A model generated the notes under the pieces. The model had not been told where the DNA came from. It ran no database searches and worked only from the letters and a program-made list of their open reading frames with translations. The position numbers were made by a program, and so were the translations under genes. 11,027 bases of DNA from Bacillota bacterium (GTDB lineage Bacteria > Bacillota > Clostridia > Christensenellales > CAG-138), in NCBI GenBank assembly GCA_023416895.1, contig JAEZGQ010000212.1, positions 1 to 11,027 of the forward strand, given 5' to 3'. Position 1 is the stretch's first letter; the number at the start of each line of letters is the position of its first letter. This document shows positions 1 through 7,590 of the stretch, in pieces.

Positions 1-757
1 CACCGGCGGTCACAAAATTGACCATGCACGCCTTTGCGCCCTCGTCAACAAGAAGCTTTGCGGTTTCGCGCATTTTCTTGGGGCGCGTGGTGATGTTGGG
101 AATATAAACGGGCATGCGGCCTTTTTCTTTTTTTACCTGTTCGGCGGCCTTTGCGTAGGCACGCACGCGCTCCAATACGCTGAGGATGGGTATCTCCGAA
201 AGCACCTCGTCGTCTTTGATCATATCGACCCCGCCCATGGCGGATTCAAAGAAAAGCTTTGCACCCTCAAGCGCCGTGTAGCCGATGCAGGGCTTGATCA
301 TGTTCAAAACCAAAGGCCTATTATAAACGCCCGTTACGGCACGCACGCCTTCGACGGAAAGCGCAGGACCGCGGTAGGAGGAAAGCGCCTGTTCGGTAAA
401 GCTCACGTCGAGAAGCTTGACCATAAGCGCGGTAGAAACGTCGTTTCCCACGAGAGCGGTCTGCATCATGGCGAAGCTGTTTTTGAAGTTGTGCGCAGGA
501 AACGCCACGCGCAAAAGCGCAGCCTTTGGCTCGCAGGGAACAAGCTCAAGCGAAAGCACCCTCGCCTGATACCCGCTAACCATCGCGTCCGTAATGCCCG
601 GAAGGTGGATCCAAGTACCTACCGTTTGTCCTACGGCAAATTTGCCCGCACGGGAAAGCGCGTCGGCCTCGGTGATGCCGGAAACCAGATAAGAGGCGAT
701 CACATAATCGCCGGAATGGATGTTTTCCTCGTTGTCGAACGGAAACTCAAAATACAT
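1..757 (-). CDS. RuBisCO-like protein (RLP, form IV-type), C-terminal part cut off by the left edge
   Basis: The gene runs off the left edge; about 252 residues of an expected 400 or more are visible. The start is the ATG at 757, preceded by GGAGG at 5 nt, 12 nt after the stop of the UPF0261 gene. The RuBisCO large-subunit fold is clear. The N-terminal domain has GTW at 47-49 and VGND at 103-106. The barrel has IKPCIG at 154-159 and the hallmark GGVDMIKDDE at 175-184. By hand alignment, T48, W49, N105, K155, K181, D183 and E184 match RuBisCO T65, W66, N123, K175, the carbamylated K201, D203 and E204. The E60 position appears to be Gly43 and the K177 position Cys157, so true CO2 fixation is unlikely. 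Family members include MtnW-type enolases and the isoapionate-4-phosphate decarboxylase or transcarboxylase/hydrolase. The sugar-transport operon favours a sugar-acid role over methionine salvage, but the reaction is inferred. The loop-6 lysine and the barrel histidines lie outside the window. Confidence 0.9.
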   Translation of the reverse strand, partial: MYFEFPFDNEENIHSGDYVIASYLVSGITEADALSRAGKFAVGQTVGTWIHLPGITDAMVSGYQARVLSLELVPCEPKAALLRVAFPAHNFKNSFAMMQTALVGNDVSTALMVKLLDVSFTEQALSSYRGPALSVEGVRAVTGVYNRPLVLNMIKPCIGYTALEGAKLFFESAMGGVDMIKDDEVLSEIPILSVLERVRAYAKAAEQVKKEKGRMPVYIPNITTRPKKMRETAKLLVDEGAKACMVNFVTAG

Positions 758-769
758 GGCTTCCTCCGT

Positions 770-2008
770 TTATAAAAGCGCTTTCATCTCGTCTGCCGCG
801 ACGCGGCTGAACGCCGCGTCAAACAGGTGGCAGTCGAGCTCCACACGCTTGATTTCATGTTTAAGCTCCCTGCGGAGCGTATCGAAAATAGCTGCGTCCA
901 CCGCGGGGTCGTACAGGGGTTCTCCCGCGCGCGTTTCGCTTCGTAAGCCGCCAAGCGGCAGAAGCACCGTGAGTTTGCCCGTATGGGCATTGAGGCGTTC
1001 GGCCATAAGCCTTGCGCCGCGCACCGCCTCGTCGGGCAGTAGTTTTATGTGCGCGATGTCCTTGTTGTGCAAGACGTATTTGCGTTGCTTCGGATTGCCG
1101 ATTACGCCCTCTAGGAATTCCTTTGCAGGGAAATCCACAAAGTCCATACCACCCGGTGCGACCACCGTGGGGATGCCTTTTTTCGCGGCGGCACAAAGCC
1201 TGTTTTTCGCGCCTGCGGAAAACCCTCCGCCAAACACATCCTGCGATATGATCTCGTGCGGGCAAAGGTCAAACGCAGCGCTGATGCTCCCATCGAGAAT
1301 GAGGCTTTCCATACAGCGCCCACCGACGCCTGTTGAATGGAAGGTCACCACGCTGAACCCGTCGTTTTCCAAAAGTTTTACGGCATTTGCAATGCCGTCG
1401 TTTGTCGCGCCCATCATGGTGGCAGCGATGAGCGGCTTTGTTGGCGCAAGCTTTTCGCCCGCAAACATCACCATACCCATTACGGCGGCGCCTGCGTTTT
1501 TCAAAACCGTTTCGGTGATGGGGTTGATCCCCGCAATGTCCGCAACAGAGGGCATTACGGTAATGTCCTTCTCCCCTACCAAAAGCTCGAACGGGCGGTT
1601 GCCGCAGGCGACTGTGGAAAGAAGGAATTTTGGGATGCCGATCGGGAGCGTCCTTAGCGCGCTTGCAGCCATGGTGGAGTTTTGAAGCCCGCCGATGCCG
1701 ATTGCGCCGTGGATGCGACCTTTCGCGTAAAGTTCACTTACAACGTTTGTAACCCCCGCCTCCATGGCGGAGATCGCTTCCGCCCTGGAGGTGGTGGTCC
1801 AAACCTTTTCAATGGTGCTGCCGCCCGCGCGCGCCACATCGGCCGCACTTATACCCGCGGCGTATTGGTAGCCGCCGCGTGAGGAAATGTCGATGGTAAG
1901 CGCTTCGAAGCCGCCGCGCTCCATCATGGCGCGCAATAGCTCCATTTCAACCATTTTCGTATTAGCGCAGGCGATGATGGCGATGGTTTTCTTCATGGCG
2001 GCAGGCAC
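770..2008 (-). CDS. Tm-1-like ATP-binding domain protein (UPF0261 family)
   Basis: This 412-residue protein is full length for UPF0261/Tm-1-like proteins. The N-terminal domain begins KKTIAIIACANTK and has GIGGLQNST near 104-112 and GEKDITVMPSVADIAGIN at 145-162. The second domain carries MMGATNDGIANAVKLLE (198-214), VTFHSTGVGGRCMESLI (221-237), VDFPA (291-295) and a PLGGLRSE segment near 351-358. The N-terminal domain of tomato Tm-1 binds ATP; no reaction is established for the bacterial relatives. GTG at 2008 is the preferred start because AAGGA lies 5 nt upstream of it. The in-frame ATG at 1996 would be 17 nt from that site. The gene sits 18 nt after the MBL gene and 12 nt before the RLP gene, so the three are probably co-translated. 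In this operon it could supply an ATP-dependent step on a sugar acid, which is inference. Confidence 0.88.
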   Translation of the reverse strand: MPAAMKKTIAIIACANTKMVEMELLRAMMERGGFEALTIDISSRGGYQYAAGISAADVARAGGSTIEKVWTTTSRAEAISAMEAGVTNVVSELYAKGRIHGAIGIGGLQNSTMAASALRTLPIGIPKFLLSTVACGNRPFELLVGEKDITVMPSVADIAGINPITETVLKNAGAAVMGMVMFAGEKLAPTKPLIAATMMGATNDGIANAVKLLENDGFSVVTFHSTGVGGRCMESLILDGSISAAFDLCPHEIISQDVFGGGFSAGAKNRLCAAAKKGIPTVVAPGGMDFVDFPAKEFLEGVIGNPKQRKYVLHNKDIAHIKLLPDEAVRGARLMAERLNAHTGKLTVLLPLGGLRSETRAGEPLYDPAVDAAIFDTLRRELKHEIKRVELDCHLFDAAFSRVAADEMKALL

Positions 2009-2013
2009 ACTTT

Positions 2014-2018
2014 TCCTT
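2014..2018 (-). promoter_or_regulatory. Ribosome-binding site deciding the GTG start of the UPF0261 gene
   Basis: AAGGA on the minus strand lies 5 nt before the GTG at 2008 and 17 nt before the first in-frame ATG (1996). This favours the GTG start and an N-terminus of MPAAMKK. Confidence 0.6.
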
Positions 2019-2026
2019 TCGGGGTT

Positions 2027-2836
2027 TTATTTACCCAGGCCGAACACCGGGGTCTTTTCCATACGGTTCAAAAGCTCGGTTTCGTGCGTCAGAAGGATTT
2101 TATCCAAGCCTTCGGCGCGTTCCTTGGTGATCTCAAGGCTCTTCCAGCACTCCACGATGTTTGCAAAGCGGCCCGGAGGCGTTACGGTGTAGCCGATTTC
2201 GGGAATGGGGTTGAAGTTTGCAAGGCGGAAAGCTGAGTCGCCGCCGAGGATGTAACGGCCATCGAGCGTATCGACTTCGATGGACATATGTCCGGGGGAA
2301 TGACCAAAGGTTTCAAACGCGCGCACGCCGGGAACGATTTCCGCTTCGCCGCGGCAGGTATCCACCTTGATGTTTTCAAACGGACGCACCACGCCGAGGA
2401 AGGGGTGCTCATAGCTCTTGTAGTAAAGGGGAATCGGATCGAGCGCGAACGCGTACTCCCTTTCGTGTGCGATGAAGGTGGCGTTCTTAAAATATTCCAT
2501 ATAGAAAATATGATCCCAGTGCATATGGGTAAAGAGAACATAGTCCACATCCTCGCAGCGGATGCCGAGCTTTGCGAACTGCTCATAAATCGCCTGATCG
2601 GGCTCCTGCCAGGAACCGGGATGATGGTACTTATCGGCGCGCTCCGTCCATGCCATACCCGTATCCACAAGGATTTTTTTGCCGTTGCCCTCGATGAGGA
2701 AGGTCAAAACAGGCAGGGCTTCCTTTTCATCCTTGATGTTGGGGACGTATTTGTGTACGGAATGGTGATAATGATACTGCTTGGGGTATGTGGGTACATA
2801 GCCCGTGTTGATGGGACGAATGGTAAAATTGGCCAT
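2027..2836 (-). CDS. Metallo-beta-lactamase-fold hydrolase, AHL-lactonase-like
   Basis: This 269-residue cytoplasmic protein has the complete dinuclear zinc site of MBL-fold lactonases. HMHWDH gives H104, H106, D108 and H109; GHSPGH gives H179; GGDSA gives D200; THE gives H251. The spacing closely matches N-acyl-homoserine lactonases (AiiA/AttM type), and the long N-terminal stretch before the first strand fits that group. The frame opens at an ATG at 2851, but GGAGG at 2845-2849 lies inside that extension, 8 nt before the ATG at 2836, so 2836 is the start chosen. The gene follows the permease after 48 nt and precedes the UPF0261 gene by 18 nt. Its place between a sugar transporter and an RLP suggests the substrate is a sugar lactone or another cyclic ester rather than a quorum signal; this is inference. 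Fold and metal site are certain, substrate unknown. Confidence 0.9.
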   Translation of the reverse strand: MANFTIRPINTGYVPTYPKQYHYHHSVHKYVPNIKDEKEALPVLTFLIEGNGKKILVDTGMAWTERADKYHHPGSWQEPDQAIYEQFAKLGIRCEDVDYVLFTHMHWDHIFYMEYFKNATFIAHEREYAFALDPIPLYYKSYEHPFLGVVRPFENIKVDTCRGEAEIVPGVRAFETFGHSPGHMSIEVDTLDGRYILGGDSAFRLANFNPIPEIGYTVTPPGRFANIVECWKSLEITKERAEGLDKILLTHETELLNRMEKTPVFGLGK

Positions 2837-2864
2837 TTGGGGAACCTCCATATAAAGTCATTTC

Positions 2865-2879
2865 TGCCCCGCGAGGGCA
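2865..2879 (-). other. Small intercistronic hairpin between permease and MBL genes
   Basis: A 5-bp inverted repeat (TGCCC/GGGCA, 5-nt loop) lies in the 48-nt gap between transport and enzyme genes. There is no U-run after it on the minus strand, so it is not a convincing terminator. It might influence mRNA processing between the two halves of the operon. Confidence 0.3.
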
Positions 2880-2884
2880 AGTGC

Positions 2885-3850
2885 TTACATACGAGAAAGC
2901 TTCTCGCGTTTGCCGCGTGTAAAAATGTCGAGCCACACCATGAGGATGATCACGATGCCAACCGCCATCTGCTGCAGGTCGCTCGAAACCCCCACAACGT
3001 TGATGACGTTCATGATGATGGTCAAAACCAAGGCGCCGATCACGGTGCCGAAAATGCCGCCCTCGCCGCCAAGAAGCGAAGTACCGCCCATGACGACTGC
3101 CGCAACGATCTGCAAACCGTAGGAGTTGCCCATGTTTGCATCCGCCGCGTTGAGGCGCGCCGTGAGCACGATGCCGCCGATTGCCGCCGTGATGCCGCAA
3201 ATGGCGTAGGCCTGAAGCGTAACAAGAATGTTCCTGGCGGCGCTATATCGAGCCGCATAGGGGTTGCTGCCGAGCATGTAAATGTTGCGCCCAAGCGTGG
3301 TTTTTTGGAGCACGAAATATAGAAGGATCGTAAGCACCAGACCGATGATGACCGGCACGGGCATAATCCCTACATAGCCCACGCCGATGGGAGTGAAGCC
3401 GCGCGGCAGGTCGTAAATGACCTTGCCCTGCATAACGATTACGGAAATACCGGATACCAGCATGTTGGTGCCGTAGGTGGCCACAAACGGCGGAAGCTTT
3501 AAAACACCCACCAAAAGGCCGTTTAAAACACCCACCGCCGCGCCTACGAGAAGCCCCGCGAGGATGACGAGCGGAATGGAAACCTCCATCAACAGAAGCT
3601 GCGCCACGGTGCAGCCAACAAGCGCCGCCGTGCTGTTGACGGAAAGGTCGATGCCGCTTGTAAGCACCACCGCCGTAAGGCCGGAACTTAAAATGAACAG
3701 CACGCTCGCCTGACGTAAAACGGTGATGAGGTTATCGCCTGTAAGGAACGAGGAGCTCAAAAGCGTTGCGATGAGCATCACAACCACCAGTACGGTCACG
3801 CTGATGGCATATTTTGATTGCAACAGATAATTGCCTACTTTTCGTGTCAT
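2885..3850 (-). CDS. Sugar ABC transporter permease, RbsC family (BPD_transp_2), second of two
   Basis: This 321-residue polytopic inner-membrane protein is of the usual length for RbsC-type permeases. Hydrophobic segments fill most of the chain, starting near residues 16-33. Family motifs are SGIDLSVNS (65-73), KLPPFVATYGT (118-128), GSNPYAARYSA (194-204) and the cytoplasmic coupling segment GGTSLLGGEGGIFGT (255-269). The C-terminus is basic. The start is the ATG at 3850, 9 nt after the stop of the first permease gene; a GAGG-like site overlaps that stop. With the neighbouring permease it probably forms a heterodimeric channel for the sugar delivered by the binding lipoprotein at 6421-7590. 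The family is clear; the sugar cannot be read from the sequence. Confidence 0.93.
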   Translation of the reverse strand: MTRKVGNYLLQSKYAISVTVLVVVMLIATLLSSSFLTGDNLITVLRQASVLFILSSGLTAVVLTSGIDLSVNSTAALVGCTVAQLLLMEVSIPLVILAGLLVGAAVGVLNGLLVGVLKLPPFVATYGTNMLVSGISVIVMQGKVIYDLPRGFTPIGVGYVGIMPVPVIIGLVLTILLYFVLQKTTLGRNIYMLGSNPYAARYSAARNILVTLQAYAICGITAAIGGIVLTARLNAADANMGNSYGLQIVAAVVMGGTSLLGGEGGIFGTVIGALVLTIIMNVINVVGVSSDLQQMAVGIVIILMVWLDIFTRGKREKLSRM

Positions 3851-3859
3851 ATGCGCACC

Positions 3860-4810
3860 TCACTCCTCCTGCCTGCGTTTGATGTAAGCGTCCAGAACGA
3901 TGGCAAACAGCACCACGACGCCGATGATGGCGGTTTGATAGATGGACGAAACGTTCATCATCACAAGCCCGCTCTTGAGGATTTGGATGAGGAGCACACC
4001 AAACACCGTACCGCCTACCCCACCGCGCCCTTCGCGCATGGAGGTGCCGCCCAAGAGAACCGCAGCTACGGAGTTGAACTCAAAGCCGTTGCCCACAATG
4101 GGGTTGCCGCTTTCCACGCGGCACGCAAGCAAAAAGCCAGCGATGGCCGTCATAAAGCCGGTATAGGTAAACGCCTGTATGGTAGCGGTATTCACGCTAT
4201 ACCCTGCGACCTTGAGCGATTCGGGGTTGCCGCCCATGCTGATGACGCGCGCACCAAAGCGTGTGTACTTAAGAAGCACGTAGGTAAGAAGGAAGCAGCC
4301 GATTGCGATCCAGATGATGAACGGCACGCCAAGCGCTGTTCCCTTGGAAATGATTTTGTAAATATCGTGCTTGAAATAGACAGATGAACCATCCGAGGTA
4401 ACAAGCGCGATGGAGTTTAAAATGTTTTGCATCCCGAGTGTAGCAATAAACGGCGGCAGCTTCATTTTGGAGACGATTACGCCGTTTAAAAAGCCTGCAA
4501 ACACCGAACCCGCCATGGCAAGCGCAAGCGCCGTCCCAAGCGGTAGGTTCTTTTGCATGAGAACCACCCATACAACCGTCATCATGTTGAGCGAGGCGCC
4601 AAGCGAAAGGTCGGTGCCCTGCATCAAAACGATAATGGTCTGCCCGCACGCAACCACAAAAAGCGGCGATGCCTGCACGGCGATGGATAGAAAGTTGCTT
4701 GCAGTGAAGTAGTTCTTCGTGTTGAAGCCAAAGAATATCAACATCACAAGAACCATCCACACCGCGGGTGGGATCGAGCCGACGCGTTTTTTCAAAGACA
4801 TTGCTTTCAT
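3860..4810 (-). CDS. Sugar ABC transporter permease, RbsC family (BPD_transp_2), first of two
   Basis: This 316-residue polytopic membrane protein has the RbsC-family motifs QGTDLSLGA (64-72), KLPPFIATLGM (117-127), GGNPESLKVAGYS (193-205) and GGTSMREGRGGVGGT (254-268). The start is the ATG at 4810, which forms an ATGA overlap with the stop of the ATPase gene and has GGAGG 7 nt upstream, pointing to translational coupling. The open frame extends further upstream (to 4864), but that extension lies inside the ATPase gene and is not needed. The protein differs clearly from the second permease at 2885-3850, so the pair looks like an old heterodimer rather than a recent duplication. It moves the imported sugar across the membrane together with the ATPase and the binding protein. 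Confidence 0.93.
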   Translation of the reverse strand: MKAMSLKKRVGSIPPAVWMVLVMLIFFGFNTKNYFTASNFLSIAVQASPLFVVACGQTIIVLMQGTDLSLGASLNMMTVVWVVLMQKNLPLGTALALAMAGSVFAGFLNGVIVSKMKLPPFIATLGMQNILNSIALVTSDGSSVYFKHDIYKIISKGTALGVPFIIWIAIGCFLLTYVLLKYTRFGARVISMGGNPESLKVAGYSVNTATIQAFTYTGFMTAIAGFLLACRVESGNPIVGNGFEFNSVAAVLLGGTSMREGRGGVGGTVFGVLLIQILKSGLVMMNVSSIYQTAIIGVVVLFAIVLDAYIKRRQEE

Positions 4811-6318
4811 GCGAGCGCCTCCTTCCCAAGTACCATGATGCGGCCGATGTCTTCCAGCGAACATTCGCCGCGCTTCACTTCGGCGATAATGCCGCCATCC
4901 TTCATGATATAAAGCCTATCGGACATGCCGATGACCTCCTGCATTTCCGAGGAAATCATCAAAATCGCCTTGCCTTCGGCAGCGAGCCTATCCATAAGTG
5001 CGTAAATTTCCATTTTCGCGCCCACGTCGATGCCGCGCGTTGGCTCGTCGAAGATGATCACGTCGGACTTGGCGCTGAGCCACTTGGCGATAACCACCTT
5101 CTGCTGGTTGCCGCCTGATAGCTGACCGACGGGGCGAACCACGTCGGGCGTACTGGTTTTGAGAAGCTTCACATAGTCCTCGGCGATCTTACGGGTTTTC
5201 TTTTCAGAAACGATGCCACGCGGAAACACGTTCTTGAGGCTTACCGCTACGGTGTTCCACGCGATGGATGCCTTGAGGGCAAGCCCAAAGCGCTTTCTGT
5301 CTTCCGGCAAAAGGCCAAGCCCGTTTTCCACGATGTACGAGGGGCTTTTTCCGGTAATGTCCTTGCCGTGCAGGTATACTCTGCCGCCTGAGGGCTTGTC
5401 GATGCCGAATATAAGGCGCGCCATCTCGGTGCGGCCGGAGCCCACAAGCCCCGCCATGCCCACGATCTCACCCCGGTTGACGACAACGGAGCAATTCTTC
5501 ACGCGGCCTTTTTTATCGCAAAGCGCTTCGGTTTTGAGCGCCTCGCCGTTGTGCTCGTTTTTGGTGCGCACATAAACCTGCGAAATATCCCTGCCGACCA
5601 TGAGGTTTACAAGCTCCTCGTCTGTAAGTTCCCCTACCTTGATCGTGCGGATGAACTTACCGTCGCGAAGCACGGTGATACGGTCGCCGATGCGGTGATA
5701 TTCCTGCATGCGGTGAGAAACATAAATAATGCCGATGCCTTGCGCGCGAAGCTTTTTCACCTGCTCAAAAAACGGCTCAATCTCGCGCTCGGAAAGAGAC
5801 GCGGTCGGCTCGTCGAGCACGATGATCTTGGGACGGTACGAAAGCGCCTTGGCGATTTCGATCATCTGCTGCTGCGCAACGTCAAGAAGTTTTACGGGGA
5901 TTTTTGTATCAATATCGGTGCAGCCAAGCGAAGCGAGAATCGCCTTTGCATCCGCCTGCATTTTTTTGTGGTTGATAATGGGCGTGCCCTTGATGCGCGG
6001 CTCCCTGTTTAAGAAGATGTTCTGCGCGGCGTTGAGGTATGGCACCATCGCCAATTCCTGGTACACCGCAACCACGCCGTGCTCCAACCCCTCCTTGGGG
6101 GATTTGAACGCGACGGTTTGTCCATTGAGCTTGATTTCGCCCTCATCATGCTGGTAAAGCCCCAGCACGCATTTTGCAAGCGTGGATTTTCCCGCGCCGT
6201 TTTCGCCCACGAGCACATGTACCTCGCCCGCCATGAGATCAAAATCCACATGGTCAAGCGCATGGACGCCCGGGAACGATTTGCTTAGGCCCCTTACCGT
6301 TAAAATGGGTTGTTCCAT
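4807..6318 (-). CDS. Sugar ABC transporter ATP-binding protein, RbsA/MglA type, two nucleotide-binding domains
   Basis: This 503-residue protein has two fused ATPase domains, the usual length for RbsA/MglA/XylG proteins. Domain 1 has Walker A GENGAGKST (38-46), Q-loop Q87, Walker B IIVLDEPTA (165-173) and H-loop H202. Its signature is degenerate (LLDVAQQQ, 144-151, instead of LSGGQ). Domain 2 has a Walker A lacking the lysine (GLVGSGRTE, 290-298), a full signature LSGGNQQK (400-407) and Walker B IIFDEPTRGID (421-431). Its switch position reads SSE with no histidine. This asymmetry is normal in the family and leaves one main catalytic site. The start is the ATG at 6318, with AGGGGGT 4 nt upstream; an upstream GTG in the same frame lies in the intergenic stem-loop and was not used. 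It powers import by the two permeases encoded just downstream. Confidence 0.95.
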   Translation of the reverse strand: MEQPILTVRGLSKSFPGVHALDHVDFDLMAGEVHVLVGENGAGKSTLAKCVLGLYQHDEGEIKLNGQTVAFKSPKEGLEHGVVAVYQELAMVPYLNAAQNIFLNREPRIKGTPIINHKKMQADAKAILASLGCTDIDTKIPVKLLDVAQQQMIEIAKALSYRPKIIVLDEPTASLSEREIEPFFEQVKKLRAQGIGIIYVSHRMQEYHRIGDRITVLRDGKFIRTIKVGELTDEELVNLMVGRDISQVYVRTKNEHNGEALKTEALCDKKGRVKNCSVVVNRGEIVGMAGLVGSGRTEMARLIFGIDKPSGGRVYLHGKDITGKSPSYIVENGLGLLPEDRKRFGLALKASIAWNTVAVSLKNVFPRGIVSEKKTRKIAEDYVKLLKTSTPDVVRPVGQLSGGNQQKVVIAKWLSAKSDVIIFDEPTRGIDVGAKMEIYALMDRLAAEGKAILMISSEMQEVIGMSDRLYIMKDGGIIAEVKRGECSLEDIGRIMVLGKEALA

Positions 6319-6353
6319 GGTTACCCCCTGCGTGTTGATGAAAAACCGTTTTT

Positions 6354-6387
6354 GCGGGAACGGCCGCACTGCTGCGGCCGTTCCCGC
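6354..6387 (-). terminator. Stem-loop between binding-protein and ATPase genes; probable attenuator or mRNA-stabilising hairpin
   Basis: A perfect 15-bp GC-rich inverted repeat with a 4-nt loop lies in the 102-nt gap after the binding-protein stop (6421). On the transcribed minus strand it is followed by AAAAACGGTTTTT (6353-6341), so the U-run is offset by 8 nt and termination would be partial at best. Such hairpins after binding-protein genes are known to keep that mRNA in excess over the membrane components. The structure is certain; the role is inferred. Confidence 0.75.
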
Positions 6388-6420
6388 GGGTTCATCCCGC
6401 GCCGTTAAGGCGCTTTCCTT

Positions 6421-7590
6421 TTACTTAAACCAGGCGAAGTTCGCGATGTAATCTTCGATGTTGCTCGCGTCGATGAGCGGGTTGTGGCGCTCGGACGGGA
6501 ACGGAATGAAGTACTCCTGGGGGAGGGTACCGTTATCGAGATACTGCACGAGCATCGTGATGGCGTAGAAGGTAGAACCGAACGGATCGGTGTTGTAGGT
6601 AACGGTGAGATCGCCGTCCTTGATGGCCTGCGCCGCATCGGCGGAGCCGTCGAAGCCGCCAACCACGACGCCGGTAACGCCGGCAGCCTTGAGCGCTTGG
6701 ATGGCGCCGAGAGCCATTTCATCGTTGCAAGCGATAACGACCTTGAGCTTTTCCTTCACGCCCTCGCGCTGGAGAAGGTTTTCCATAACCTGCATGCCCT
6801 GCGCGCGGTTGAAGTTGGCGGTCTGGGAGTCGATGAGTTCATAGCCGGTGTACTGGGCAAGCGTATCGGTGATACCGGCCTTGCGCTCTTCGGCATTCTG
6901 GGCGCCCGGAGGGCCCTCGAGGATGATTACGCCGCCGGTGCCGCCCGCTTTTTCAAACAGGTACTTGGCAACCACTGCGCCGGTTTCGTAATAATCTACG
7001 CCCGTACGCATCATGGAACCGGAAGCGGAAGCGGTGCCGATGGAGATGACGGGGATACCGGCCGCATTGGCTTCTTCCACAGCGGGCATGATGCCGTTGG
7101 AGTCGGACGGGTGGATGACGAACGCGTCAACGCCCTGCTGAATCTGGGCTTCCATGATGGCGATCTGCTCTTCGATGGAATCCTGCTGAGCGGGAGCCAG
7201 CGTAACGACCTCAATGCCCAGCGCCAGTTTAGCGGCTTCTGCGCCCTTCCACATGCCGTTCATGTACGGGTTTGTGGAGTTTTTGGTCATGACGCAAATG
7301 GTGTAGTCGCCCACGGCCTTTACTTCGGTGGCTACGTTGGTGCCGATGCCGGTGATGGGAAGCTCAATGGTGGTTTTGGCGGCTTCGGAAGCACGGGCAA
7401 CGTTCACGTTGGTAGAGAAGTCAACCGGCTGACGCTCGGTGGGAGCGGCGGTCTCTTCCACGGGAGCCTCGGTCGCCGGAACTTCGGAAACGGGGGCCTC
7501 GGTGGGCTCGACTGCGGGGGTGCTCGACGCACAAGCAACAGCACTGAGCATCATTGCAAGCACGAGCAGGATGGCTAGGGTCTTTTTCAT
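6421..7590 (-). CDS. Sugar-binding lipoprotein of ABC transporter, RbsB/Peripla_BP_4-like type
   Basis: This 389-residue protein has a lipoprotein signal: KK, a hydrophobic stretch and lipobox AVAC with Cys20. A Pro/Glu/Thr/Ala-rich linker follows (about 22-54) with near-repeats of TEAPV, a surface tether of Gram-positive type. The sugar-binding fold starts near 95 (YTICVMTKNSTNPYMNGMWKG) and shows QQGVDAFVIHPSDSNGI and, further on, GGFDGSADAAQAIKDGDL, typical of the ribose/galactose binding class. The protein is longer than the usual 290-330 residues because of the linker and about 40 extra residues before the fold. AAGGAGG lies 12 nt before the ATG at 7590. It is first in the operon, behind the promoter at 7758-7786, so it should be the most expressed gene. 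It decides transport specificity, but the ligand cannot be named from sequence alone. Confidence 0.94.
   Translation of the reverse strand: MKKTLAILLVLAMMLSAVACASSTPAVEPTEAPVSEVPATEAPVEETAAPTERQPVDFSTNVNVARASEAAKTTIELPITGIGTNVATEVKAVGDYTICVMTKNSTNPYMNGMWKGAEAAKLALGIEVVTLAPAQQDSIEEQIAIMEAQIQQGVDAFVIHPSDSNGIMPAVEEANAAGIPVISIGTASASGSMMRTGVDYYETGAVVAKYLFEKAGGTGGVIILEGPPGAQNAEERKAGITDTLAQYTGYELIDSQTANFNRAQGMQVMENLLQREGVKEKLKVVIACNDEMALGAIQALKAAGVTGVVVGGFDGSADAAQAIKDGDLTVTYNTDPFGSTFYAITMLVQYLDNGTLPQEYFIPFPSERHNPLIDASNIEDYIANFAWFK

Noticed and set aside
1..757. True RuBisCO (CO2 fixation)
   Set aside because: The E60 and K177 positions appear substituted, and no small subunit or phosphoribulokinase is nearby in the window.
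720..1685. Long plus-strand open frame (321 codons), Ser/Pro/Ala-rich
   Set aside because: It is antisense to the UPF0261 gene, which has strong family motifs; no independent support.
2837..2851. Upstream ATG at 2851 as the MBL start
   Set aside because: The GGAGG ribosome-binding site lies inside this extension and points to the ATG at 2836.
2288..3322. Long plus-strand open frame (344 codons)
   Set aside because: It lies antisense to the MBL and permease genes, spans their boundary and shows no domain, signal peptide or good ribosome-binding site. The minus-strand proteins are clear family members.
6484..7578. Long plus-strand open frame (364 codons), Gly/His/Asp-rich
   Set aside because: It is an antisense shadow of the binding-protein gene produced by GC-rich codon use; composition is unlike a real protein.
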